Source of the DNA: Mycobacterium sp. 852002-10029_SCH5224772
Lineage (GTDB): Bacteria > Actinomycetota > Actinomycetes > Mycobacteriales > Mycobacteriaceae
Length of the DNA stretch: 64,000 nucleotides
Assembly: GCF_001667315.1 (NCBI RefSeq)
Contig: NZ_LZHT01000094.1
Span: 58,211-122,210 of the forward strand
Reading direction: 5' to 3'
Numbering within the stretch: the first letter of the stretch is position 1; each line of letters starts with the position of its first letter. The notes beneath the pieces are model-generated. The model had not been told where the DNA came from, searched no databases, and saw only the letters and a program-made list of their open reading frames with translations. A program made the translations under genes and the position numbers. Of this stretch, positions 51,712 to 59,958 are shown piece after piece.

Positions 51712-52218
51712 TTACTTGGCCGTGCCGATCCCGCGCGAACCGCGGGACAACGACACCACTCCCGATTGGACGATTTCACGGATGCCGAATGGTTCCAGGA
51801 TCCGCAGCAGCGCCTCGATCTTGCCGCGGTCGCCCGTCGCCTCGATCGTCAGCGCCTCCGTTGAAACATCAATCACCTTGGCACGGAACAGGTTCACCGC
51901 TTCGATCACCTGGCTGCGGGTACCGGCGTCGGCGCGCACCTTGATCATCGCCAATTCCCGCGACACCGAGTTTCCGTCGTCCAGCTCGACAATCTTGATG
52001 ACATTGATCAGCTTGTTGAGCTGTTTGGTGATCTGTTCGAGCGGGGTCTCCTCGGCGGAGACCACGATCGTCATCCGGGACATGTCCTTCTGCTCGGTCG
52101 CGCCGACCGCCAGCGACTCGATGTTGAACCCGCGCCGCGAGAACAGCGCGGCCACGCGGGCGAGCACACCGGGTGTGTCTTCGACCAGCACCGAGAGCGT
52201 GTGCGTTTGCGGACTCAT
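51712..52218 (-). CDS. ilvN: Acetolactate synthase small (regulatory) subunit
   Basis: A 168-residue regulatory subunit of acetohydroxyacid synthase. The N-terminal ACT domain (THTLSVLVEDTPGVLARVAALFSRRGFNIESLAVG) binds valine for feedback inhibition, and the second half (DVSTEALTIEATGDRGKIEALLRILEPFGIREIVQSG) completes the family fold. Its ATG shares one base with the ilvB stop (TGATG), ensuring equal translation of the two subunits. Confidence 0.96.
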   Translation of the reverse strand: MSPQTHTLSVLVEDTPGVLARVAALFSRRGFNIESLAVGATEQKDMSRMTIVVSAEETPLEQITKQLNKLINVIKIVELDDGNSVSRELAMIKVRADAGTRSQVIEAVNLFRAKVIDVSTEALTIEATGDRGKIEALLRILEPFGIREIVQSGVVSLSRGSRGIGTAK

Positions 52219-54086
52219 CAGGCGTGCCCTTCACTCTCGTCATCGAACAGCGGGCGGATCCCGCGGGCCGCCTGGATCTCGTCATTGCTGGTGCCGGCGG
52301 CCACCATCGGCCACACCTGCGCGTCCGCGCCGACGATGAAGTCGATCACCACGGGGCGGTCGTTGATCGCACGCGCCGCCTTGATCACGTCGGCGACGTC
52401 TTCCTCACGCTCGCAACGCAATCCGACGCAGCCCAACGCCTCGGCCAGCTTCACGAAGTCCGGGATGCGGTGTGAGTGCGTGGCCAGATCCGTTTGCGAG
52501 TAACGCTCTTGGTAGAACAGCGTCTGCCACTGGCGGACCATGCCCAGGTTGCCGTTGTTGATCAGCGCCACCTTGATCGGCACGCCTTCGATTGCGCAGG
52601 TGGCCAATTCCTGGTTGGTCATCTGGAAACAGCCGTCGCCGTCGATCGCCCACACCTCCGCGTCCGGGCGCGCCATCTTGGCACCCATGGCGGCCGGGAT
52701 GGCGAACCCCATGGTGCCCAGGCCGCCGGAGTTGAGCCAGGTGCGCGGCTTCTCGTAGGAGATGAATTGGGCCGCCCACATCTGGTGCTGACCGACGCCG
52801 GCGACGTACACCGCGTCCGGGCCGGCGATCTGGCCCAGCTTCTCGATGACGTATTCCGGGCCGAGGCTGCCGTCGCTCTGCGGGCCGTAGCTCAGCGGAT
52901 AGGTGGACCGAACCTCGTCCAGGTAGGTCCACCATTCGGTCATGTCGATCCTGCCGGGCACGCCGTCGTGGCGCAGCTGCTCGAGCAGCTCGATGATCAC
53001 GGCTTTGACGTCGCCGACGATCGGCACGTCAGCATGGCGGTTCTTGCCGATCTCGGCCGGGTCGATGTCGGCGTGGATGACCTTGGCTTCGGGCGCGAAG
53101 GTGTCCAGCTTCCCGGTCACCCGGTCATCGAAGCGGGTACCCAGCGCGATCAGCAGGTCGCTGCGCTGCAGCGCCGCCACCGCGGCGACGGTGCCGTGCA
53201 TGCCGGGCATGCCCATGTGCTGACGATGGCTGTCCGGGAACGCGCCGCGCGCCATCAGCGTGGTCACCACCGGGATGCCGGTCAGCTCGGCCAGCTCGGC
53301 CAGCTGCTCGGTCGCGTCCCCGCGGATGACGCCGCCACCCACGTACAGCACCGGCTTGCGCGCGGCTGCGATCAGCTTGGCGGCCTCCCGGATCTGCCGG
53401 TTGTGCGGTTTGGTGTTCGGCTTGTATCCGGGCAGGTCGATGCGCGGCGGCCAGCTGAACGTGCACTGGCCCTGCAGCACGTCCTTGGGGATATCGACGA
53501 GGACCGCGCCGGGGCGGCCCGAGGAGGCGATGTGGAACGCCTCGGCGAGCACCTGCGGGATCTCGTTACCGGAGCGGACCAGGAAGTTGTGCTTGGTGAT
53601 CGGCATCGTGATGCCCGAGATGTCGGCTTCCTGGAAGGCGTCGGTGCCGATCAGCGCGCGCCCGACCTGGCCGGTGACGGCGACCACCGGGATCGAGTCC
53701 ATCTGGGCGTCGGCCAGCGCGGTGACCAGGTTGGTGGCCCCGGGCCCGGACGTCGCCATGCAGACACCGACCTTGCCGGTGGCGTGCGCGTAACCGCTGG
53801 CGGCGTGACCGGCACCCTGCTCGTGGCGGACCAGCACGTGGCGCAGCTTCTGCGAGTCGAACAGCGGGTCATAGACCGGCAGCACCGCGCCGCCGGGAAT
53901 GCCGAAGATGACTTCGACGTCCAGTTCCTCCAGCGATCGGATCACCGACTGCGCGCCGGTAAGTTGCTCGGGCCCAATGCGTTTCGGCTTGCCATTCGCA
54001 GACTTCGCGGCCGGCTTCACCGCGTCGGTGGCGATGTCGGCCGCGCCCGGTGTGTCGGGGGCGGGCCGCCTGGTGGGAGCGCTCAC
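52218..54086 (-). CDS. ilvB: Acetolactate synthase large (catalytic) subunit
   Basis: The 622-residue ThDP- and FAD-dependent catalytic subunit of acetohydroxyacid synthase, first step of branched-chain amino-acid synthesis and target of sulfonylureas. An Ala/Pro-rich 40-residue lead precedes IFGIPGGAVLPVYDPLFDS; the activating Glu is in VRHEQGAGHAASGYA and the ThDP motif is IDGDGCFQMTNQELATC ending in INNGNLG. Orthologue of Rv3003c (IlvB1). An attenuator lies in the leader just upstream (54128-54240). Confidence 0.97.
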   Translation of the reverse strand: MSAPTRRPAPDTPGAADIATDAVKPAAKSANGKPKRIGPEQLTGAQSVIRSLEELDVEVIFGIPGGAVLPVYDPLFDSQKLRHVLVRHEQGAGHAASGYAHATGKVGVCMATSGPGATNLVTALADAQMDSIPVVAVTGQVGRALIGTDAFQEADISGITMPITKHNFLVRSGNEIPQVLAEAFHIASSGRPGAVLVDIPKDVLQGQCTFSWPPRIDLPGYKPNTKPHNRQIREAAKLIAAARKPVLYVGGGVIRGDATEQLAELAELTGIPVVTTLMARGAFPDSHRQHMGMPGMHGTVAAVAALQRSDLLIALGTRFDDRVTGKLDTFAPEAKVIHADIDPAEIGKNRHADVPIVGDVKAVIIELLEQLRHDGVPGRIDMTEWWTYLDEVRSTYPLSYGPQSDGSLGPEYVIEKLGQIAGPDAVYVAGVGQHQMWAAQFISYEKPRTWLNSGGLGTMGFAIPAAMGAKMARPDAEVWAIDGDGCFQMTNQELATCAIEGVPIKVALINNGNLGMVRQWQTLFYQERYSQTDLATHSHRIPDFVKLAEALGCVGLRCEREEDVADVIKAARAINDRPVVIDFIVGADAQVWPMVAAGTSNDEIQAARGIRPLFDDESEGHA

Positions 54087-54127
54087 TGTCGTTCAGTCCT
54101 TATTCACTCTGGGAGTCTCGCGGGGGC

Positions 54128-54179
54128 AACAAAAAACCCCCGACAGCTCATCTGCTGCACGAGGGTTGCGCGTTGGTGC
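54128..54179 (-). terminator. ilvB attenuator: leader hairpins and terminator
   Basis: On the minus strand, GCACCAACGCGC (54179-54168) is a perfect 12-base complement of GCGCGTTGGTGC (54223-54212) within the end of the leader-peptide frame. Then CCCTCGTGCAGC and GCTGTCGGGGG form a G+C-rich hairpin followed at once by TTTTTT. This order (leader codons, pause hairpin, terminator, gene) is the classic layout of amino-acid attenuation. Confidence 0.82.
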
Positions 54180-54207
54180 TGGATTGCTTCAAATGCTGAC
54201 GGGCAAG

Positions 54208-54240
54208 TCAGGCACCAACGCGCCTAATTACTACGAGCAT
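54208..54240 (-). CDS. ilvB leader peptide MLVVIRRVGA
   Basis: ATG CTC GTA GTA ATT AGG CGC GTT GGT GCC TGA encodes MLVVIRRVGA: of ten residues, one is Leu, three are Val and one is Ile, the end products of the pathway. GGAAAG lies 7 bases before the ATG. When charged branched-chain tRNAs are scarce, a ribosome stalled on Leu-Val-Val-Ile would leave the following RNA free to refold and avoid the terminator. Far too short for automatic gene calling. Confidence 0.85.
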   Translation of the reverse strand: MLVVIRRVGA

Positions 54241-54272
54241 CCCGGGCTTTCCGGCGGTATCCATAGCGCTCG

Positions 54273-54302
54273 ACGGTAGTCTTCGCACAGCTCAGCAGTC
54301 AA
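54273..54302 (-). promoter_or_regulatory. Putative promoter of the ilvBNC operon
   Basis: TTGACT (54302-54297) and TACCGT (54278-54273) are separated by 18 bases. Transcription would start about 25 bases before the leader-peptide ATG, leaving just enough RNA for its ribosome-binding site. The -35 is five of six to consensus; the -10 keeps only the TA-N3-T core. Confidence 0.5.
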
Positions 54303-54393
54303 ATCCGTCACCGTCACCAGCCGGGTTTGCCGCAGCGCCGCCGCGTGAGCGCTCGAGGAGTCGCCGGGGCGCACCGGATGAAATGATGGTCGG

Positions 54394-54783
54394 GTGGCTA
54401 CCGGTTCGTCTTCCCACACACCTCTGGTGATCAAGGTGTCCCCCATCGCGCACCTGGCCGTCGGATTCTTGGTGCTGGGATTGCTGATCCCGGTGATGCT
54501 GTGGCCGCCGTCCGCCCCGCTGCTGATCGTTCCGGTGGTGCTGTCGGCGATGATCATCCGGCTACGCACAGTCGCCGACGACCACGGCGTCACCGTCCGG
54601 ACACTGCTGGGCAGCCAGACCGTGGACTGGGACGACATCGACGGGCTGCGTTTCCACCGCGGTTCCTGGGCACGTGCGCGCCTCAAGAGCGGCGCCGAGC
54701 TGCGGTTACCGGCAGTCACCTTCGCGACGCTGCCGGAGCTGACCGAGGCCAGCTCGGGGCGGGTTCCCAACCCCTACCAGTGA
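54394..54783 (+). CDS. cfp6: PH-domain membrane protein Cfp6
   Basis: A 129-residue protein, orthologue of Rv3004 (low-molecular-weight antigen CFP-6). Two closely spaced membrane segments (AHLAVGFLVLGLLIPVML and LLIVPVVLSAMII, about 18-52) are followed by a bacterial PH-like domain: ADDHGVTVRTLLGSQTVDWDDIDGLRFHRGSWARARLKSG. The role is unknown; such domains are thought to work at the membrane. The GTG start is divergent from ilvB; it ends 12 bases from the doxX stop. Confidence 0.88.
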   Translation: MATGSSSHTPLVIKVSPIAHLAVGFLVLGLLIPVMLWPPSAPLLIVPVVLSAMIIRLRTVADDHGVTVRTLLGSQTVDWDDIDGLRFHRGSWARARLKSGAELRLPAVTFATLPELTEASSGRVPNPYQ

Positions 54784-54795
54784 AACGGGCGCGGT

Positions 54796-55656
54796 TCAGC
54801 CGATCGGGTTCACGCCGTTGAGCGCCACCCACACCCCGATACCGGCGGCGATCCCGGCCACCAGGGCGACGAAGGACCCGATGAAGGGTCGATGGGCCCA
54901 GCCCCGGCGCGCGTCGAGACCGTAGCGGCCGGGTCCGCACAAGATGACCGCGGCGGCCATGGCGATGAGGCTGATCTGGTATTCGTGCCCCTCGGGCAGG
55001 AAGAACGAGAAGTTGTGTGTGTGTGGCCGCACCGAGACGCTGGCCAGCAGGCCGTTGATCAGGAACGCCAGCGCGCCGGCCGCGGCCAGCGGCGTGAACA
55101 AGCCCAGGATCAGCAGCACACCCGCGACGAGCTCGCCGCCGGCGCTCACGTAGGCCAGGATGTCGGCGTGCTGGTAGCCGACGTCGGTCAGCGAATTCCT
55201 GAATCCGGTCACTCCCGAGCCGCCCCACCAACCGAACAGCTTCTGCAGCCCGTGGGCGCCGAGCACCACTCCCAGCCCGACCCGCAACACCAGCAAACCC
55301 AGATGCTGCGTTCCGCGCCGGCCGACGTCGTGCAACCGGTCGTCGTGCTCGTCCTCGTCGATCTCGGTGGACTCCGGCGCCGCGTGCCGCGCGGCCGAAT
55401 TCGGCTGGACGTACGGCAGGGGCTCCTGCTGTTCCAGCAGGTTGTAACCCCCCGGCCCGGATCCGGACATCGCCGCGGCGGCGCCGTAGGGGATGACGGT
55501 GGTGGTTCCCGTGGACGGGTTGAAGTCGCCGGGGTATCCGACCGGCGTCAGGTCATCTTCGGGATCGACCAGGCGCGCCGAGGCGGGGCGCCCCGGGGTC
55601 GACTCCGGGGATTCGCCGGGCCGCTGCCAATCTGCGTCATTAGGTTGACTGGTCAC
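54796..55656 (-). CDS. doxX: DoxX-family membrane protein
   Basis: A 286-residue protein, orthologue of Rv3005c. About 110 disordered, Pro/Gly/Asp-rich N-terminal residues precede a DoxX domain with four membrane segments (LGLLVLRVGLGVVLGAHGLQKLFGWWGG, AGGELVAGVLLILGLFTPLAAAGALAFLINGL and two more). In M. tuberculosis it links superoxide dismutase SodA and thiosulfate sulfurtransferase SseA in a membrane oxidoreductase complex for radical defence. The GTG at VTSQPNDADW was chosen; upstream codons are not conserved. Confidence 0.9.
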   Translation of the reverse strand: MTSQPNDADWQRPGESPESTPGRPASARLVDPEDDLTPVGYPGDFNPSTGTTTVIPYGAAAAMSGSGPGGYNLLEQQEPLPYVQPNSAARHAAPESTEIDEDEHDDRLHDVGRRGTQHLGLLVLRVGLGVVLGAHGLQKLFGWWGGSGVTGFRNSLTDVGYQHADILAYVSAGGELVAGVLLILGLFTPLAAAGALAFLINGLLASVSVRPHTHNFSFFLPEGHEYQISLIAMAAAVILCGPGRYGLDARRGWAHRPFIGSFVALVAGIAAGIGVWVALNGVNPIG

Positions 55657-55908
55657 GGGTGTCAGGGTAAGGGCAGTTGGCCCCGAATTGGGGATTTGAG
55701 CGGCGCTTTCGCCAGGCAATCGATGGTTTGCCCGCCAAACACGCCCGGATCGGCCCGAAATCGGCCGGCGAGCCCCACTGGAGGGCTCGCGAGGGAACAT
55801 CTTGGGCCCGTCGGCGCCGGCCGGAAAGTGGCCGCGATCGAGTTTTCGGCGGCGGGCAAGCGGGACGTGTGTGGCGGTGGCGCCGGCAGTATCCGTAGCC
55901 TGACGGTC

Positions 55909-57039
55909 ATGCGATTAGGGCGATCGGGGCGGCCGATTCGGCGCGGGCTGGCCGCGCTGTGTGCCCTCGTGCTGGCGACGAGCGGGTGCGCGCGCTTCAA
56001 CGACGCGCAATCGCAACCGTTCACCACCGCGCCGGAATTGAAGCCACAGCCCAGCTCGACGCCTCCCCCGCCACCGCCGCTGCCGCCCACGCCGTTCCCC
56101 AAGGCCTGTCCGGCTCCCGGGGTGATGCAGGGCTGCCTGGAGAGCACCAGCGGCCTGATCATGGGGCCCGACAGCAAAACCGCGTTGGTCGCCGAGCGCA
56201 CCACCGGCGCGGTCAAGGAGATCTCGGTCAGCGCCGAACCGAAGGTCAAGATGGTCATCCCGGTCGACCCGTCCGGGGACGGCGGGTTGATGGACATCGT
56301 GCTGTCGCCCACCTACACCCAAGACCGCCTGATGTACGCCTACGTCAGCACGCCGACCGACAATCGGGTCATTCGGATCGCCGACGGCGACATCCCGAAG
56401 GACATCCTGACCGGAATCCCCAAGGGCGCCACGGGCAACACCGGGGCGTTGATCTTCACCAGCCCCACCACGCTGGTCGTGCTGACCGGCGACGCCGGCA
56501 ATCCGGCGATGGCCGCCGACCCCCAATCGCTGGCCGGCAAGGTGCTGCGCATCGAGCAGCCGACCACCATCGGTCAGGCCCCGCCCACCACGGCGCTGTC
56601 CGGCGTGGGTTCGGGCGGCGGCTTGTGCATCGACCCGGTCGACGGCTCGCTGTATGTCGCCGACCGCACCCCCACCGCAGATCGATTGCAGCGCATCACC
56701 AAAACGTCGGACGTCTCCACGGTGTGGACCTGGCCGGACAAGCCCGGCGTCGCCGGATGCGCGGCGATGGACGGGACCGTGCTGGTCAACCTGATCAACA
56801 CCAAGCTGACGGTTGCAGTCCGGCTGGCCCCGACCACGGGTGCGGTCACCGGTGACCCCGACGTCGTCCGCAAGGACACCCACGCGCACGCGTGGGCGCT
56901 GCGTATGTCGCCCGATGGAAACGTGTGGGGCGCAACCGTAAACAAGACCGCAGGCGACGCCGAGAAGCTGGACGACGTGGTGTTCCCGCTCTTCCCGCAG
57001 GGCGGCGGCTTCCCGCGCAACAGCGACGACAAGACCTAA
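55909..57039 (+). CDS. lppZ: Lipoprotein LppZ (glucose/sorbosone dehydrogenase-like beta-propeller)
   Basis: A 376-residue exported lipoprotein, orthologue of Rv3006. The signal peptide IRRGLAALCALVLATSGC ends in a lipobox with Cys at about 28. A Pro-rich linker (SSTPPPPPPLPPTPFP) leads to a soluble-quinoprotein-type propeller: GGLMDIVLSPTYTQDRLMYAYVS, GNTGALIF, GKVLRIEQPTT, GGGLCIDPVDGSLYVADRTP. The catalytic role is unproven. The ATG was chosen over a longer frame that runs antisense through doxX. Confidence 0.92.
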   Translation: MRLGRSGRPIRRGLAALCALVLATSGCARFNDAQSQPFTTAPELKPQPSSTPPPPPPLPPTPFPKACPAPGVMQGCLESTSGLIMGPDSKTALVAERTTGAVKEISVSAEPKVKMVIPVDPSGDGGLMDIVLSPTYTQDRLMYAYVSTPTDNRVIRIADGDIPKDILTGIPKGATGNTGALIFTSPTTLVVLTGDAGNPAMAADPQSLAGKVLRIEQPTTIGQAPPTTALSGVGSGGGLCIDPVDGSLYVADRTPTADRLQRITKTSDVSTVWTWPDKPGVAGCAAMDGTVLVNLINTKLTVAVRLAPTTGAVTGDPDVVRKDTHAHAWALRMSPDGNVWGATVNKTAGDAEKLDDVVFPLFPQGGGFPRNSDDKT

Positions 57040-57058
57040 CGCGGGTTTTCGCGTCAGC

Positions 57059-57119
57059 CGCGAAAGTGCAAGTGGCAACTCATTCGACGAGAAGCACCGT
57101 CGGCAGTCGCACCTTCGCG
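57059..57119. terminator. Inverted repeat between convergent lppZ and gatB
   Basis: CGCGAAAGTGC and GCACCTTCGCG form 11-base arms (one G-T type mismatch) with a 39-base spacer, between two genes that end toward each other. No T tract follows, so termination is only suggested by position. Confidence 0.35.
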
Positions 57120-57129
57120 AGCTGGTGGA

Positions 57130-58644
57130 CTAGCCCTGCCCGCAGGCGGCCAGGACCAGTTCGCGCACCCGGGCGGCGTCGGCCTGCCCGCGGGTGGCCT
57201 TCATGACGGCCCCGACAATCGCGCCGGCCGCGGCCACTTTGCCGCCCCGAATCTTTTCTGCCACATCGGGATTGGCGGCGAGCGCCTCGTCGACGGCGGC
57301 CTGGGTGATCGAGTCGTCGCGCACCAGCGCCAGGCCGCGGGCGGTCATGACGGCCTCGGGCTCGCCCTCCCCGGCCAGCACACCCTCGACGACCTGGCGC
57401 GCCAGTTTGGTGGACAACTTGCCCTCGTCGACCAACGCCACCACCGCGGCGACCTGCGCGGGCGTGATGGCCAGCTCATCCAGCGCGACGTTGGCCTCGT
57501 TGGCCTTCTGCATCAAGAAGTTTCCCCACCAGGCGCGCGCCTGTTCGCTGGACGCGCCGTGTTCGATGGTCGCGGTCACCAGTTCGATCGCGCCGGCGTT
57601 GACCAGGTCGCGCATCACTTCGTCGGAGATTCCCCATTCGTCCTGAATCCGCTTGCGGCTCAGCCACGGAAGCTCGGGGATGGTCTGGCGCAGCCGCTCG
57701 ACCAGTTCGCGGCTGGGCGCGACGGGTTCCAGGTCGGGCTCGGGAAAGTACCGATAGTCCTCGGCCGTTTCTTTGGTGCGGCCCGGACTCGTGTAGCCGC
57801 CGGCCTCATGAAAGTGCCTGGTTTCCTGAGTGATCTGGCCACCGGACACCAGAACCGCGGCTTGGCGCTGCATTTCATAACGAACGGCAACCTCGACGCT
57901 TTTCAGCGAGTTGACGTTCTTGGTCTCCGTCCGGGTGCCGAACTCGGTGGCACCGGTCGGTTTGAGCGACACGTTGACGTCACAGCGCATGGAGCCCTGG
58001 TCCATCCGAACGTCGGATACGCCCAAGGCGCGCAACAGGTCTCGCAATGCCGTCACATACGCGCGGGCGATCTGCGGGGCCCGCTCCCCGGCACCCTCGA
58101 TGGGCTTGGTGACGATCTCGATCAGTGGCACGCCGGCGCGGTTGTAGTCGATCAGTGACGTCGTCGCGCCGTGGATGCGGCCCGTCTCGCTGCCCAAGTG
58201 GGTGAGCTTGCCGGTGTCCTCTTCCATGTGGGCACGTTCGATCTCGACGCGCCAGGTGGTGCCGTCATCCAGCGGGGCGTCCAGGTAGCCGTTGATGGCG
58301 ATCGGCTCGTCGTACTGCGAGATCTGGTAGTTCTTCGGTTGGTCCGGGTAGAAGTAGTTCTTCCGGGCGAAGCGACACCAGGGCACGATCTCGCAGTTCA
58401 GCGCCAGCCCGATGCGGATCGCCGACTCGACCGCGTTGTGGTTGAGCACGGGCAGCGAGCCGGGCAGGCCGAGGCACACCGGGCACACCTGCGTGTTGGG
58501 TTCGGCGCCGAACGCGGTGGTGCAGCCGCAGAACATCTTGGTGACGGTGGACAGCTCGACGTGGACCTCGAGGCCGAGTACCGGATCAAACCGCGCGATG
58601 ACGTCGTCGTAGTCCATCAGATCGGCGCTGGCGGCAACACTCAT
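57130..58644 (-). CDS. gatB: Asp-tRNA(Asn)/Glu-tRNA(Gln) amidotransferase subunit B
   Basis: The 504-residue GatB subunit that recognises mischarged Glu-tRNA-Gln or Asp-tRNA-Asn and phosphorylates the acyl group before amidation. N-terminal GLEVHVELSTVTKMFCGCTTAFGAEPNTQVCPVCLGLPGSLPVLN carries the zinc cysteines; the C-terminal GatB/YqeY domain (about 360-500) binds tRNA. It is separated from gatCA by pfkA and a MinD-like gene, as in M. tuberculosis apart from the latter. Confidence 0.97.
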   Translation of the reverse strand: MSVAASADLMDYDDVIARFDPVLGLEVHVELSTVTKMFCGCTTAFGAEPNTQVCPVCLGLPGSLPVLNHNAVESAIRIGLALNCEIVPWCRFARKNYFYPDQPKNYQISQYDEPIAINGYLDAPLDDGTTWRVEIERAHMEEDTGKLTHLGSETGRIHGATTSLIDYNRAGVPLIEIVTKPIEGAGERAPQIARAYVTALRDLLRALGVSDVRMDQGSMRCDVNVSLKPTGATEFGTRTETKNVNSLKSVEVAVRYEMQRQAAVLVSGGQITQETRHFHEAGGYTSPGRTKETAEDYRYFPEPDLEPVAPSRELVERLRQTIPELPWLSRKRIQDEWGISDEVMRDLVNAGAIELVTATIEHGASSEQARAWWGNFLMQKANEANVALDELAITPAQVAAVVALVDEGKLSTKLARQVVEGVLAGEGEPEAVMTARGLALVRDDSITQAAVDEALAANPDVAEKIRGGKVAAAGAIVGAVMKATRGQADAARVRELVLAACGQG

Positions 58645-58660
58645 GCGCTCGATCCTAATG

Positions 58661-58772
58661 GTGATCGCGAGCGCGGCGGAGCCGGGCGAAGCGGGTCACC
58701 ACCCATCAACACTGCGGTGATCGCGAGCGCGGCGGAGCCGGGCGAAGCGGGTCACCACCCATCAACACTGCG
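58661..58772. repeat. Dispersed intergenic repeat, two identical tandem 56-base copies
   Basis: Units 58661-58716 and 58717-58772 are identical. Each begins GTGATCGCGAGCGCGGCGGA, with GGGTCAC about 34 bases later, so GTGA and TCAC ends can pair. The family is shared with 32766, 36077 and 43140. The second unit contains the stop codon and last codons of the MinD-like gene on the minus strand. Confidence 0.88.
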
Positions 58773-59829
58773 GTGGTAGACCGCGGTGGTAGCGGTCGTG
58801 CTCTCCTCCCCTGCCCGGGAACATCCCGGCCAACACGGCGGCCATCTCGAGGTAGCTGCGCCGGCTCTCCTTGCTCATTCGGTCCAGCGCGATCGTCCTG
58901 CCCTCGTGCACGTGCCGGTCGAACGGCAGCACCACCGTCGCGGCGACGCGTGCGGACAGTCGGTCGAGCTCCGTGACGGCAACACCGTCCACCTTGGCCG
59001 GCTCGACGTGATTGACGGCAAGCACGGTTGAAGACATCAATCGTTGATACCCGTTGTGGCACAGCCACTCCAGCGTTGTCTGGGTCTTGCGTATCGCGTC
59101 GATGGAGGTACTCGTGACGACCACGAGCGCCCGTGACTCCGGCAGAACAGCCTCCATCACACTGGAATTGAGCGCCTTGACGCAATCCACCAGCACCACC
59201 GAATACTGGTTTCTCAGCATCGAGAAGGCCCGGAGAACATCCCTGCGCTCCAGGCGCCAGTCGGTGCGCGCGTAGTCCGGCAATCCGAGCACTTCCAGCC
59301 CGAACCCGTTCATATAGGTCAGCGCCCGGATGTCTTCATACTGGGTCGCCGGGCTGCCGTGGAGAAGGTCGGCCATGCTGTGCGGGTTGTGGCGGCCGTG
59401 GCGCTCGGCCAGGTCCCCCGCGTCGATGTCGAGGGCGAGCACCCGGTCGTTGCGCACGGTGGCGAAGGTCGAACCGAGGGCCTCGGCCACCGCGGTCTTG
59501 CCGACCCCGCCCTTGAGGTTGAGGACAGCGATCGGAAAGGCGCCGCCCACGGCCGCGCGGATGCGATCCTGCAGCTCGTTTTCGTAGGCGGTGTTCTTGC
59601 CGGGTCCGAGATCGATCCCGGTGACGCGATGGATCAGCCCTCGCCAGTTGAGCCTGGCGTCGGTCTCGGGCTGGTCGAAGCGGTCCAGCGCGGTCTCGCC
59701 CAGCACGGACCCGGGGCGAGGTGGTGGCACAGACCGCTGCGGCCGGCGGGCGGGACCGCGGGGTTGCGGCACCGTGGTGTCTGCCGGGTCGGCGTCGGAA
59801 TGCCCGTGACTCACACCACGGTTGTTCAT
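58762..59829 (-). CDS. MinD/ParA-like ATPase, EspI-type
   Basis: A 355-residue ATPase of the MinD/ParA superfamily. An Arg/Pro-rich N-terminal 60 residues precede the deviant Walker A motif LNLKGGVGKTAVAEALGSTFA near 100-120, the switch LALDIDAGDLAERHG and the hydrophobic VVLVDCVKALNSSVMEAVLPESRALVVVTS. The architecture resembles EspI and MinD-like proteins of ESX loci, but no ESX gene is nearby. The start at MNNRGVSHG is likely; a GTG five codons later is possible. The last codons fall in a 56-base repeat. Not at this site in M. tuberculosis. Confidence 0.82.
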   Translation of the reverse strand: MNNRGVSHGHSDADPADTTVPQPRGPARRPQRSVPPPRPGSVLGETALDRFDQPETDARLNWRGLIHRVTGIDLGPGKNTAYENELQDRIRAAVGGAFPIAVLNLKGGVGKTAVAEALGSTFATVRNDRVLALDIDAGDLAERHGRHNPHSMADLLHGSPATQYEDIRALTYMNGFGLEVLGLPDYARTDWRLERRDVLRAFSMLRNQYSVVLVDCVKALNSSVMEAVLPESRALVVVTSTSIDAIRKTQTTLEWLCHNGYQRLMSSTVLAVNHVEPAKVDGVAVTELDRLSARVAATVVLPFDRHVHEGRTIALDRMSKESRRSYLEMAAVLAGMFPGRGGEHDRYHRGLPPQC

Positions 59830-59958
59830 ACCCGGGTATAGCCGCTCTGCACGGGTCCGGAAACCACCAACATGCGGTGATGCGCACCTCGTAGGCAATG
59901 TGCCGGCACGGTCACGCCGCGGCTGATCCGGAGCTACCGGCTGGTTGCCCGGCCGGGC

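Noticed and set aside
54892..55908. Upstream extension of lppZ across doxX
   Set aside because: No stop codon happens to interrupt, but lppZ needs its lipoprotein signal at the N-terminus, which begins at 55909.
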